Of a stretch of 64,000 nt of DNA, positions 46,285-54,906 are shown one piece after another. Numbering within the stretch: position 1 is the first letter of the stretch; each line of letters begins with the position of its first letter. Both the position numbers and the translations under genes were made by a program. The notes beneath the pieces were generated by a model. The model was not told the DNA's origin. It saw only the letters and a program-made list of their open reading frames with translations, and ran no database searches. Source of the DNA: Burkholderiales bacterium (GTDB lineage Bacteria > Pseudomonadota > Gammaproteobacteria > Burkholderiales > Burkholderiaceae_C); assembly GCA_016213265.1 (NCBI GenBank), contig JACRBA010000130.1, forward strand, positions 1 through 64,000, in the 5' to 3' direction.

Positions 46285-48135
46285 TCAGCGGGTGCAGCCG
46301 GTCCACCAGCAGGTCTTGCTGTCGCGGTACGGCAGCACGGCCTGCCACTTGTGGTTGGTGCCCTGGAACTGCGTTTCCTTCAGGCCCCACACGCCGTACT
46401 TGCCGGGCTTGTACACATGGTTGTACATCGCGTAGACCTGGCCGCCGACGGCCTGCCAGTCGGTCAGCGTCTGCGAGTAGGCCTTGCCCATGCGCGGGTC
46501 GCGGTTGGCGGCGATCATCAGGTTCAGCCACTGCTGGTCGTTGTCACCGGCGTACATGACCAGGTGCTGGCCACCTTCGTAGGCCATCAGCGGCAGGCCG
46601 CGGTTGGTGGCTTCGGTCTTGTTGGCCGTCATCCACTTCTTCACCTGGGCCACCGAGCCGTCGATGTCCGACTCGCGGGTCTTGCCATACAGCGGCGGGG
46701 TGACCTTGTTGCCGTTGGCGTCGACGCCGAGGATCTCCTCGAACATCTTGTTCAGGCCGCCGTCGGGCTGGGTGTACCAGGTCTTGACCGTGCTGCGCAC
46801 CGCCGGGTCACCGATGTGGCTGGCGAAGTACGGGGCGATGGCCATGCCGTCCATGAACTTCGAGCAGGCCTGGCCCAGCTTCGACACGGCGAACGGGCAG
46901 TCCATCTGCTGGGCGCTGATCCACGAGTTGGAGGCCTGGCCGTTGAACACGCACTTCACGCGCGCCGCGTCGGCACCGAACTCCTTCTTGACGATCTGGC
47001 ACAGCTGCACCGAGCGCATGGCGTACCAGCTGGGCTGCAGCTCGTAGTCGCTCTTGCCCTTGGAGATCTGGTCGGGCCAGGTGGCGCGGGCCTGCTCACG
47101 CATCCAGTGCGACTGGCTGAAGCCGTAGTTCCAGGGCTCGTTGCTGTACTCGACGATGAGGTTCAGCTTGGGCGCCAGCAGCGACTTGGCCTGGCGGGCG
47201 AAGCGCATGGCGTAGTCGTCGCTGGCGTGGGTCGGCAGGTTGATCCAGGGGTCGGCGCCCACCTCGTTGGCCAGCGAGATCATCGCCGGCGTGGGCACGC
47301 CGCCGGTGCCGGTCCACAGCGCGTCGTTGACCTTGGGGCGATCCACCCAGTTGGCCAGCGGCGAGGTGTTGGTCTTGTTCCAGTCCAGGAAGCGCAGCGT
47401 GCGGAAGCCCTTCAGGTCGGCGACGAACGACGGGTGCCAGGTGCGCCCCTTCAGATTCTCGAAGGGCACCAGCTCACCCTTGCCCTTGCCGCTGCACTCG
47501 GCGCTGGTCAGCGCGAACTGCGCCGTGTCCAGGCTGCACACGCCGCCCGGAGGCAGCACGCGGATGTTGCGGATGTGGTTGCCCGGCGTCGTCGCGCGGA
47601 TGGTCAGCAGCAGACCGGCGTTGTCACTGTTGGTGACGCTCACCACGTCACGGCCGGGCTTGGACTCGGCCGCCACCTTGGTGCCGGCCAGGCCGTATTC
47701 CAGCGTGCCGGCGCCGTCGTACAGCACCACGTACTTGCCGGCGGGGTGCACACGCGCATCGTCCTGGAACATCAGCGCCGCCACGGTGCGGTACTTGACG
47801 TTCGTGTCACCAGCAGCCGGCAGCGTCTTGGGGTAGCCCTGCTCGTCCAGGTCGAGCTTGGCTTGCTCCAGCGTGTCCCAGCTGCTCTGGCCGTTGGTGA
47901 AACCGGTGCAGCCGGCGTCGCGCGGGTAGCTGCACTGGGTGAACCAGCCGCCCGCCCGCTTGAGCTGGTTGATGGTGGGCAGGTCGGGGGTGAAGTAGTC
48001 GAAGGCGCCGAGGTTGACACCCACGCCACGGTTGGACGGGGTGCCGTTGGCGGCTTGGGCACCGAAGGAGGCCATCGCGGCCAGGGCCGCGGCGGTCGCC
48101 AGGGCGGCAGGTCGGGAGAGCAGTCGGACAGTCAT
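46285..48135 (-). CDS. Secreted glycoside-hydrolase-like protein, copy 1
   Basis: ATG 48135 gives a signal peptide (LATAAALAAMASFGAQA). The 616-aa protein has features of a TIM-barrel glycoside hydrolase of clan A type: GVGVNLGAFDYFTPDLPTI at the mature N-terminus, VGADPWINLPTHASDDY, LIVEYSNEPWNYGFSQSHWM where the Glu in NEPWN would be the acid/base, and LMAYEGGQHLVMYAGDNDQQ where a second Glu could be the nucleophile. Cys residues are frequent and the C-terminus ends in CWWTGCTR. I do not know a family name. Likely periplasmic or extracellular, acting on or binding the polymer (trimming, length control or release). The next gene upstream is a paralog. Confidence 0.75.
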   Translation of the reverse strand: MTVRLLSRPAALATAAALAAMASFGAQAANGTPSNRGVGVNLGAFDYFTPDLPTINQLKRAGGWFTQCSYPRDAGCTGFTNGQSSWDTLEQAKLDLDEQGYPKTLPAAGDTNVKYRTVAALMFQDDARVHPAGKYVVLYDGAGTLEYGLAGTKVAAESKPGRDVVSVTNSDNAGLLLTIRATTPGNHIRNIRVLPPGGVCSLDTAQFALTSAECSGKGKGELVPFENLKGRTWHPSFVADLKGFRTLRFLDWNKTNTSPLANWVDRPKVNDALWTGTGGVPTPAMISLANEVGADPWINLPTHASDDYAMRFARQAKSLLAPKLNLIVEYSNEPWNYGFSQSHWMREQARATWPDQISKGKSDYELQPSWYAMRSVQLCQIVKKEFGADAARVKCVFNGQASNSWISAQQMDCPFAVSKLGQACSKFMDGMAIAPYFASHIGDPAVRSTVKTWYTQPDGGLNKMFEEILGVDANGNKVTPPLYGKTRESDIDGSVAQVKKWMTANKTEATNRGLPLMAYEGGQHLVMYAGDNDQQWLNLMIAANRDPRMGKAYSQTLTDWQAVGGQVYAMYNHVYKPGKYGVWGLKETQFQGTNHKWQAVLPYRDSKTCWWTGCTR

Positions 48136-48327
48136 GGGTTCAACCTTTGAGAGGGAATTCACGGCAGAGGGCGGTCGCGCACTGCAAAGAACTTCCACTG
48201 CATGGGCGACGCAGAGTTGATCGGTCGGCTGGCGCAGGCGGTGAGCACCGGCCTGCAACGAGAGGCAACCGCAGGGTTTTCACGGGCCAATTCCGCGGAT
48301 TGGGCGGGCAGGCAGGGGACAGCGGGC

Positions 48328-50205
48328 TCAAGTTCCGCACCCCTTCCACCAGCACGGCTGGCTGTCACGCCAGCGGCGCACGACCTGCCACTTGGGGGCC
48401 TGCGCGTCGCCGGGGTGCTCCTTCAGCCCCCAGGCGCCCCACTTCGAGGCAGCGGCCATGTGGTGGTACAGCACGATCAGCTCGCCGCCGCTGGCACGCC
48501 AGTCGGACAGGTACCGCTCATAGGCCACGCCCATGCGCGGGTCGCGGTTGGCGGCCTGGATGAGCCGCACCCAACGCGCTTCGTCCTCCCCGGCCGGCGG
48601 GGTGAGGTGCTGGCCGCCCTCGTAGGCCCAGAGCGGCAGGCCGGGGGGGGCCGCCAGCGCATGCGCCTGCTGCATCCAGCCGCGCGCCTGGGCGAGTGCG
48701 CCGCCCTCGCGCGGCGCGTCCGCCCGCCCCTGCAGGGGCGGGCGCACCGCCGCGCCCCGGCGGTCGGCGCCCAGGATCTCTTGGAACACATGGTCCACGC
48801 CGCCATCGGCATCGGCCAGCCAGGTGCGCGTGGTCTCCCGCAGCGCCGGGCTGGCGAGGTAGCCGCCGAAGTACGGCGCCACGGCCAGGGCGTCGACGTG
48901 GCGCGCACAGGGGCCACCCAGTTCGGCCGCCGCCAGCGGGCAGCCCAAGGTCTGCTTCAGCAGATCGGGATTCGCCGCCTGGCCGTTGAGCACGCACTTC
49001 ACCGGTGCCACCCCGGGGGCCCACGCCGACTTGACCAGCTGGCACAGGCGGGCCGCCCGCCAGGCCTGCCAGTTGACGCCCAGCGCCACGGGCTGCGCGC
49101 TGGCGCCAGGCCACTTCGCTCGGGCGGCCTGCTGCACCCAAGCGGCGATCGGGAACGCCTCGTTCCACGGCTCGTTGGCATGTTCGATGAGCGCCGTGCG
49201 TCCGGCCGGCAGCCGCTCGCGCAGCAACTGGCCGAGGCCACGTGCGTAGCCGTCATCGGCCCGCAGCGGCAGGTTCAGCCAGGGGTCGGCGCCCACGGCG
49301 GCGGCCAGGTCGAGCATGGCCTCCACCGGCACGCCGCCGGGGTGGTCCCACACGGCGGTGTCCAGGGGCGGGCGCGAGGCCCAGCTGGTCACGGGGCTGG
49401 CGTTGGTGTGGCCCCAACCCATGAAGCGCAGCACGCGCATGCCGCGCAGGTCCTGCAGGTACTGCGGGTGCCAGCGCCAATGCGCGGGGAACTTCTCGAA
49501 GGGCACGAAGGCGCCCGCGCGGCGCGCTACGCAGTCCGCGGGCGTGGCCGCGAAGCTGCCCAGGTCGCTGGCGCACGCGCCGCCCGGGGGGAAGACACGG
49601 ATGCGGCGCAGGGGCTGGGCCGGGTCGGTGGCCTGCAGCGAGATGCGCCAGCCGCCGTCCTCGGGCCGATTGCCCACCTCCACCACATCGCGGCCGGGCC
49701 GCGACTCGGCGGCCACCTTGCGGCCAGCCAGGTCGTGCACCAGCGTGCCACGGCCCTCGTAGGTGACGACATAGCGCCCCGCCGGATGCGCACCGCCGTT
49801 GCCGTTGAACAGCAGGACGGCCGCCGAGCGGAACTTCACGCCGCTGTCGTCGGCGGCGGGCAGGCGCAGGGGCCAGCCTTCCGCGTCCAGCGCGAGCTGG
49901 GCGCGCTCCCCGGTGTCCCAGGCGCTGGCGCCTGAGGCGAAGCCACTGCAGCCGCGGTCCCGGCTCGGTTCACATTGCGTGAGCCAGCCGGTGCTGCGCT
50001 TGAACTGGTCGACGAGGGGAAAGTCGGTGCTGTGGTATTCCCACGGCGCGAGGTTCAGGCCGATGCCGGCGCGCGGGGCGGGTGCGGTGGCGGCCTGCCC
50101 GGCCGCCTTCAGGCTGCCCGGAGCCAGGCACACGCAGGCCAGGGCCACAGCGGCCACCCGCTGCCACCCGGCCCGTGCACCGGCTCCCGCCCCCGATCGC
50201 GCCAC
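48328..50205 (-). CDS. Secreted glycoside-hydrolase-like protein, copy 2
   Basis: Paralog of the gene at 46285-48135 over its whole length: GIGLNLAPWEYHSTDFPLVD, VGADPWLNLPLRADDGYARG, LIEHANEPWNEAFPIAAWVQ (NEPWN retained), PLWAYEGGQHLTPPAGEDEA (YEGGQH retained), and the C-terminal CWWKGCGT matching CWWTGCTR. Start GTG 50205 gives a hydrophobic signal segment (VAAVALACVCLAPGSLKA), possibly with a Cys at the end. No catalytic residue seems lost relative to copy 1, so both may be active with different substrates. It is separated from copy 1 by 192 bases and from epsG by about 170 bases, where GCAATTGGTAAG occurs. Confidence 0.73.
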   Translation of the reverse strand: MARSGAGAGARAGWQRVAAVALACVCLAPGSLKAAGQAATAPAPRAGIGLNLAPWEYHSTDFPLVDQFKRSTGWLTQCEPSRDRGCSGFASGASAWDTGERAQLALDAEGWPLRLPAADDSGVKFRSAAVLLFNGNGGAHPAGRYVVTYEGRGTLVHDLAGRKVAAESRPGRDVVEVGNRPEDGGWRISLQATDPAQPLRRIRVFPPGGACASDLGSFAATPADCVARRAGAFVPFEKFPAHWRWHPQYLQDLRGMRVLRFMGWGHTNASPVTSWASRPPLDTAVWDHPGGVPVEAMLDLAAAVGADPWLNLPLRADDGYARGLGQLLRERLPAGRTALIEHANEPWNEAFPIAAWVQQAARAKWPGASAQPVALGVNWQAWRAARLCQLVKSAWAPGVAPVKCVLNGQAANPDLLKQTLGCPLAAAELGGPCARHVDALAVAPYFGGYLASPALRETTRTWLADADGGVDHVFQEILGADRRGAAVRPPLQGRADAPREGGALAQARGWMQQAHALAAPPGLPLWAYEGGQHLTPPAGEDEARWVRLIQAANRDPRMGVAYERYLSDWRASGGELIVLYHHMAAASKWGAWGLKEHPGDAQAPKWQVVRRWRDSQPCWWKGCGT

Positions 50206-50374
50206 CGCGCCCCCTGCGTGTCTCGCCGCCCAGCAGACTGTCCGCGGGCGTGCAGCGGCGCATGATGCCGGCCGCCTCGGCCTCGGGGGGTGTCAGGTGG
50301 GACGCAATTGGTAAGCAGTTGCTGCGATCAGCGGTGACGAGCGTGACAAGATGTTTCCGCCGTGGGGCTGGGCA

Positions 50375-51286
50375 TCAATACTCGTTCATCACCACGCCGG
50401 CCAAGCGCGTGTGACCCGCCTGCAGGGACACCACCAGGTCCTGCAGGCCGCTGACGCGGCTGGCATCGCGCCGCGCCACCACGAGTGCAGCGCCGCAGCG
50501 GGCGGCGATCACCACGCCATCCGTGCCGAAGACCGCGGCGGGGGTGTCGATGATCACGTGGTCGAACTTGGACGACAACTCGCGCAGCAGCAGGCCGAAG
50601 GCCGGCCCCTCGACCAGCTCCAGCGGGTTGGGCGGCTGCGGCCCCACCGGCATGACCCACAGGTTGGGCACGTCGGGCACCGCCTTGACGACGTTCTTGC
50701 CGCCGCGGCCGGCCAGCAGGTTGGACAGGCCGCGGGAGTTGTCCACGTCGAAAATCTGGTGCAGGCGGGCGCCGCGCATGTCAGCATCCACCACCAGCAC
50801 CCTCCCGCCGAGCTGCGCCAGGGCCACGGCCAGGTTGGCGCAGAAGTAGGTCTTGCCGTCCCCGCTGTCCAGGCTCACCACCGCCAGCGGGCGGCGCTGG
50901 CCACCCTCTTCCTCCTGGCTGCGCAGCAGGATCTGGCTGCGGATCGCCCGGAAGGCCTCGGCCTGGTGGCCGAAGGGCTGCACCAGCGCCACCAGCTCGG
51001 GGTTGGCCTGGCGGCGCTGCTCGTCGCCGTAGGCGTACTGGAACTGCTGCGACAGTGCGTAGAGCACGTCCTCGGCCGAGGCCAGGCCGAGCGCGATGGC
51101 GGCCTCGCCGAAACGCACGTTGTGCTCACGCTGGTAGCGGGCGATGTGCTCCACGTCCTCCGCGCTCAGGTTGCGCGCATCGCGGATCAACTCGCCGATC
51201 GCCCGCGACTTGACCTCGGCCGCCCCCAGCGGCGCATGGATGGAATCTGAGAAGTCGTGCTGGGTCGGGTCTGCGGAGTCGTTCAT
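50375..51286 (-). CDS. epsG: EpsG-type chain-length-associated ATPase (tyrosine-kinase-like)
   Basis: Cytoplasmic partner of the EpsF co-polymerase, related to Wzc/CapB kinases. A short N-terminal region (IGELIRDARNLSAEDVEHIA) is followed by the ATPase: Walker A VVSLDSGDGKTYFCANLAVA, Walker A' VLVVDADMRGARLHQIFD, Walker B HVIIDTPAAVFGTDG. The sequence ends RLAGVVMNEY with no Tyr-rich cluster, so classic tail autophosphorylation may be absent or limited to the last Tyr. Length 303 aa fits EpsG. It overlaps the epsF stop by 4 bases. Confidence 0.9.
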   Translation of the reverse strand: MNDSADPTQHDFSDSIHAPLGAAEVKSRAIGELIRDARNLSAEDVEHIARYQREHNVRFGEAAIALGLASAEDVLYALSQQFQYAYGDEQRRQANPELVALVQPFGHQAEAFRAIRSQILLRSQEEEGGQRRPLAVVSLDSGDGKTYFCANLAVALAQLGGRVLVVDADMRGARLHQIFDVDNSRGLSNLLAGRGGKNVVKAVPDVPNLWVMPVGPQPPNPLELVEGPAFGLLLRELSSKFDHVIIDTPAAVFGTDGVVIAARCGAALVVARRDASRVSGLQDLVVSLQAGHTRLAGVVMNEY

Positions 51287-52719
51287 TGGCTTCCCTTGCC
51301 CGGCGCGGGCAGGCGGCGGCCGGAGATCATGCGGTCCTGGGCCTGGGCCAGCTGCAGCCGCATGCGGCGGCCGATGGCCGGCGTGGGCATGATGCCGATG
51401 ACGGGCAGGCCGAGCGCGGCGACGGCGTCGGCCGGCACACGCACGCGCTTGTCGAACTGCTCGAGCGCCAGCGCGACGCCGCAGCCGAGCGCCAGGCCGA
51501 AGAACAGGCCGATCAGCAGGTTGGCGGCCACCTTGGGCGAAGAGGGCGCCGCCGGCGGCGTGGCCCGCGCCAGCATGGCGGCGTTGCTCTGCCGGTTCTG
51601 GCTTTCCAGGTTGCTCTGGTTGAAGCGGTTGAGCAGCAGGTCGTAGGAGCGCTGGGCGTTCTCCACGTCGCGCACCAGCACCGCACCCTGGTCACGCACC
51701 TCCTTCATGCGCAGCACCTTCTGGCGCTGCTCTTCGAGGCTGGCCCGTACCTGGCCTTCGCGGGCGCGGTCGATGCGGGCGCTGACGGAGACGCTGCCCG
51801 TCACCGTGCGCGTCTCGGCGGCGAGGCGGTTGCGCAGGTCACCCACCGTGGTGCGCGCCTCCACCACCTGCGGGTGGTTGGCGCCATAGCGCGAGTCGAG
51901 CTCCTTGAGCTTGGCCTCGGCGCGGGCCAGGTCGCCCTTGAGCGACGCGACGAGCGGGTTGTTGATGACCTCCGAGAGGTTGTCGCCATAGGCCGCCGCC
52001 TGCGCCTGCCGGCTCGACGATTCGCTGGACTGCGCCTGCATGGTCACCAACTGCTGACTCAGCATGTTCAGCCGGCTCATCTCGACGTCGAAGCGCTCGT
52101 CGGTCGCGATGATGCCCTGCTGCTGCTGGAACTTGGACAGGCGCTGCTGGGCCGATTCGAGCGCGACGCGCGCCTCGTCCACCTGGGTGGCGAAGAAGCC
52201 GCTGTACTCGCGCGCCGGGTCCACCCGCAGCTCCACCGCGGTCTCCAGATAGGCCTGCACGAAGGCATTGGCCAGCGTGGCCGCGAACTGCGGCTCGGTG
52301 CCCTTGTACGCGACGTTCACCACGTTGCTGCCGGCACGAGCCACCTGCACGTCGAGGTTCTTCAGCAGGAACTCGACGAGCCAATCCTCGATGGTGCCCT
52401 CGCCCCGATTGACCTTGTCCCACAGCTTGCGGATCTCGGCCACCTCGGTGAGCTTGAGGTTGCGCACCACACGCAGCGCGACCCGGTCGCTGCGCAGCAC
52501 CTCCACCTGGGTGTTCATGAGGGCCGGCGACGCCGCACCGCCATAGAGCATGGACGCCACGGGGTCGGGCTTGATGTCGATGACCAGCGTGGCCGAGGCC
52601 GTGTACATCTTGGGCGCGAGCAAGGTGTAGCCCACCGCCGCGCCCAGCACGAGCGCGAAGGTGAGCACGGCCGGCACCCATCGGGCGCGCAGCACGGCCA
52701 GGAAGTTGGACAGGTTCAT
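51283..52719 (-). CDS. epsF: EpsF-type chain length determinant (polysaccharide co-polymerase, Wzz family)
   Basis: Inner-membrane protein with two end membrane segments: WVPAVLTFALVLGAAVGYTL (N-terminus) and VAANLLIGLFFGLALGCGVA (near residue 410). Between them is a long periplasmic helical region (FFATQVDEARVALESAQQRL, LKGDLARAEAKLKELDSRYG, RSYDLLLNRFNQSNLESQNR). The PxxP region before the second segment (TPPAAPSSPKVA) is the Wzz/PCP signature. It controls chain length and works with EpsG. The ATG overlaps the epsE stop by one base (TGATG), so epsE-F-G are translationally linked. Confidence 0.93.
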   Translation of the reverse strand: MNLSNFLAVLRARWVPAVLTFALVLGAAVGYTLLAPKMYTASATLVIDIKPDPVASMLYGGAASPALMNTQVEVLRSDRVALRVVRNLKLTEVAEIRKLWDKVNRGEGTIEDWLVEFLLKNLDVQVARAGSNVVNVAYKGTEPQFAATLANAFVQAYLETAVELRVDPAREYSGFFATQVDEARVALESAQQRLSKFQQQQGIIATDERFDVEMSRLNMLSQQLVTMQAQSSESSSRQAQAAAYGDNLSEVINNPLVASLKGDLARAEAKLKELDSRYGANHPQVVEARTTVGDLRNRLAAETRTVTGSVSVSARIDRAREGQVRASLEEQRQKVLRMKEVRDQGAVLVRDVENAQRSYDLLLNRFNQSNLESQNRQSNAAMLARATPPAAPSSPKVAANLLIGLFFGLALGCGVALALEQFDKRVRVPADAVAALGLPVIGIMPTPAIGRRMRLQLAQAQDRMISGRRLPAPGKGSQ

Positions 52720-53555
52720 CAGAACAGGCTCTCGCGCACGAACACCACATCGCCCGGCAGCAGCGTGTCGTCCAGCGACAGCTCCAGCTGCTGCACCTGC
52801 CCATTGGCGGCACGGCGGCTCACGCGCAGCCCGCGCTGCGTGCCGCGCTGGGTCAGCCCGCCTGCGGTGGCCAGCGCCTGCATCACCGTCATGCCGCGCT
52901 CCAGCCGCAGCTGCCCGGGGCGCTGCACCTCGCCGTACAGGTACACCACGGGATACCGGTCGACCCAGATCGCGTCGCCGGGCTGGATCTCGATGTCGTC
53001 ACCGCGGCCACCGGGCGCGAACATGCGCGGCAGGTCCACCTCCTTGCGGAAGGGCTGGCCATTGCGCTGCCCGGTGACCACCACCGTGTCGGCTCCGGCC
53101 GTGGTGGTGACGCCGCCAGCGAGCGCCAGCACGTCGGTCAGGCGCATGCCCGCCACGTCCAGCGGCACACGGCCGGGCTTGCCCACCTGCCCCAGCACGT
53201 TCACCTGGTTGGCGCGCACCTGGGTCACCATCACCGTGACCTGCGGGTTCTTGATGAAGTCGCCCTTTCTCAGGGCGTCGGCCAGCGCCGCCTCGGCCTG
53301 GCTCACGGTGAGGCCGCCCAGCCGGATGGAGCCAATCAGCGGGTAGCTGATCAGGCCCGATTCAGAGACCCGCGTCTCGAGGGACAGGTCGGGGCTCTGG
53401 TAGACGGCGATGCGCACCGTGTCGCCGGGGCCGATGCGGTACAGCGCCGCTTCGCCGGCCGCCGGAGCGGCCGCGGGCTGCGCATGGGCGCAAGGCAGGG
53501 CCAGGGTGGCGATGGCCACGAGGCTGGCGCAAAGGGGTCGAAGCAGTCGGTTCAT
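52719..53555 (-). CDS. epsE: EpsE-type polysaccharide export protein (Wza family)
   Basis: Signal peptide from ATG 53555 (PLCASLVAIATLALPCAHAQ). Then the Poly_export domain: YRIGPGDTVRIAVYQSPDLS, GLISYPLIGSIRLGGLTVSQ, NPQVTVMVTQVRANQVNVLG, followed by two SLBB-type domains (LTDVLALAGGVTTTAGADTV, GEVQRPGQLRLERGMTVMQA with LATAGGLTQRG). It ends ELSLDDTLLPGDVVFVRESL. 278 aa matches EpsE rather than full-length Wza, whose C-terminal helix is absent, so the outer-membrane pore may be made with EpsL. Located 168 bases downstream of the first sulfotransferase gene. Confidence 0.93.
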   Translation of the reverse strand: MNRLLRPLCASLVAIATLALPCAHAQPAAAPAAGEAALYRIGPGDTVRIAVYQSPDLSLETRVSESGLISYPLIGSIRLGGLTVSQAEAALADALRKGDFIKNPQVTVMVTQVRANQVNVLGQVGKPGRVPLDVAGMRLTDVLALAGGVTTTAGADTVVVTGQRNGQPFRKEVDLPRMFAPGGRGDDIEIQPGDAIWVDRYPVVYLYGEVQRPGQLRLERGMTVMQALATAGGLTQRGTQRGLRVSRRAANGQVQQLELSLDDTLLPGDVVFVRESLF

Positions 53556-53723
53556 GTCGTTCCCGTCCGTTGGTGTGTCGCTCCGGCGCACACGGCATCC
53601 GCCGCGCGAAGCGACGCGGACGGCAAGCCATGTGCCGGCCAGGCCCGTCCGGCCGCCGGCAGACGACCGCCGCAGCGTACGCCGAAGGGGACACCCCGCC
53701 AAGCGCGGGGGTCCCTGCCCCGC

Positions 53724-54569
53724 TCAGACGGCCGGGCGCTTGTAGCCGAAGCGGTCGATGATGAACTTCTCGCGCCGGGCGACGAGGTCCACGCTGGCCG
53801 CGTCGTAGTAGTGGTTGAAGGGATGCGGCCGGTTCGACTTGTTCGTCGGCTTGGCATCGTAGATCTTCTTGCGCTGCTCGTCGGTGAGCTCCACGCCGCA
53901 GCTGTCCAGCGCCTTGACGAGGTCATCGGCCAGGCAGTCCTGGCGGATGATGTGCTGCACGATGAGGTTGTCCTTTTCGAACGCCTTCAGGCCCTCCTGG
54001 GTGCTCACCGTCGCAGGGATCTTGTCCGCGCCCCGCACGAAGAGGTTGAAGTAGCGGAAGGTCATCAGGCCGCCGATCTTGCCGATGGGCGACTGGGCGA
54101 AGCCCGCTTCCACCACCCGGCGCGTCTGCGGCGAGCAGACGACGCGCAGCCACTCCCGGAAGGCCTCGGCATTGGCCGGGTCGGTGTAGTAGAAATCCTT
54201 CGCGCGCTCGGCGCCCACGTTGGCGGGCAGCATGGACTTCTGCTTCTTCTCCTCGACGCCGTCCTTCTCGGTGGCGGCGTTGCGGGCGGCGTTGATCTTC
54301 GCGAGCACGCGCTCCCAGCGCTTCGGGTTGGTCAGGCGCTGGAAGAGCTCGCCCTGCTGCTGGCAGCCGTAGGTCCACAGCGACAGGTACCAGCCCCACG
54401 GGTCGCGGATCGATCCCATGAACTGCTTTCCACTGGACAGCAGCTCCTCGGTGGGCACGTTGTGCTTGCCATCGTTCTTGCCGCCGAGCAGATCCCTCAG
54501 CGTCTTCTTGATGTGGGTGGAGCCGGTCTTCTGCAGTTCAACGAAGACGACCTTGTCGGTGATGAGCAT
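53724..54569 (-). CDS. Sulfotransferase-family protein, type A copy 1
   Basis: Predicted cytoplasmic PAPS-dependent sulfotransferase. 5'-phosphosulfate-binding-loop-like motif KVVFVELQKTGSTHIKKTLR at the N-terminus and a 3'-phosphate-binding-type motif FMGSIRDPWGWYLSLWTYGC (about residue 50) fit the carbohydrate sulfotransferase pattern (KTGST; RDPxxxxxS). The C-terminus has HYYDAASVDLVARREKFIID followed by RFGY, the YDD..V...Y...FGY ending seen in several sulfotransferase-like genes here. 281 aa. It is in line with and upstream of epsE. The nearest relative in the window is the degenerate gene at 56764. Confidence 0.82.
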   Translation of the reverse strand: MLITDKVVFVELQKTGSTHIKKTLRDLLGGKNDGKHNVPTEELLSSGKQFMGSIRDPWGWYLSLWTYGCQQQGELFQRLTNPKRWERVLAKINAARNAATEKDGVEEKKQKSMLPANVGAERAKDFYYTDPANAEAFREWLRVVCSPQTRRVVEAGFAQSPIGKIGGLMTFRYFNLFVRGADKIPATVSTQEGLKAFEKDNLIVQHIIRQDCLADDLVKALDSCGVELTDEQRKKIYDAKPTNKSNRPHPFNHYYDAASVDLVARREKFIIDRFGYKRPAV

Positions 54570-54906
54570 GTGCGAAACCTCGCGGGTGGTTGGGGGGGCG
54601 CATGGGCACCGCCGTCACATCGATTGATGATTGATGAGAATGCGGTCGAGAGGCCCCGAGGGCCCGCGCCATGGCGCCGCGGATCATAGACGAGGGACTT
54701 CCCGAATGGGCCCCGTCCCCCACATCAGCGACACCGTCTGCCCCAGACGATTGCACGTGTGCATCCCCAATGGCACAGGCCTTGCAAACAGGGTGCTGTG
54801 CTAGTATCAATTTGCATTCGGCATGCACTCGCGCAGTGCACGCGGACATGCCTTCTGGGCCCTGTGACAGGGATGCCGTCCCCCCCAACCTGCCAGCTTT
54901 CGAACC
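54570..54906. promoter_or_regulatory. Divergent intergenic region with extended -10 promoter candidate
   Basis: 337 bases between divergent starts. Notably AT-richer than its surroundings near 54780-54830. TGCTAGTAT at 54799-54807 is an extended -10 (TGnTAGTAT) for the plus-strand hydrolase-like gene, with about 100 bases of leader; a TTGCAA lies only 14 bases upstream of it, too close for a standard -35. For the minus-strand gene no clear promoter was seen. No gene or other element was recognised here. Confidence 0.4.
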
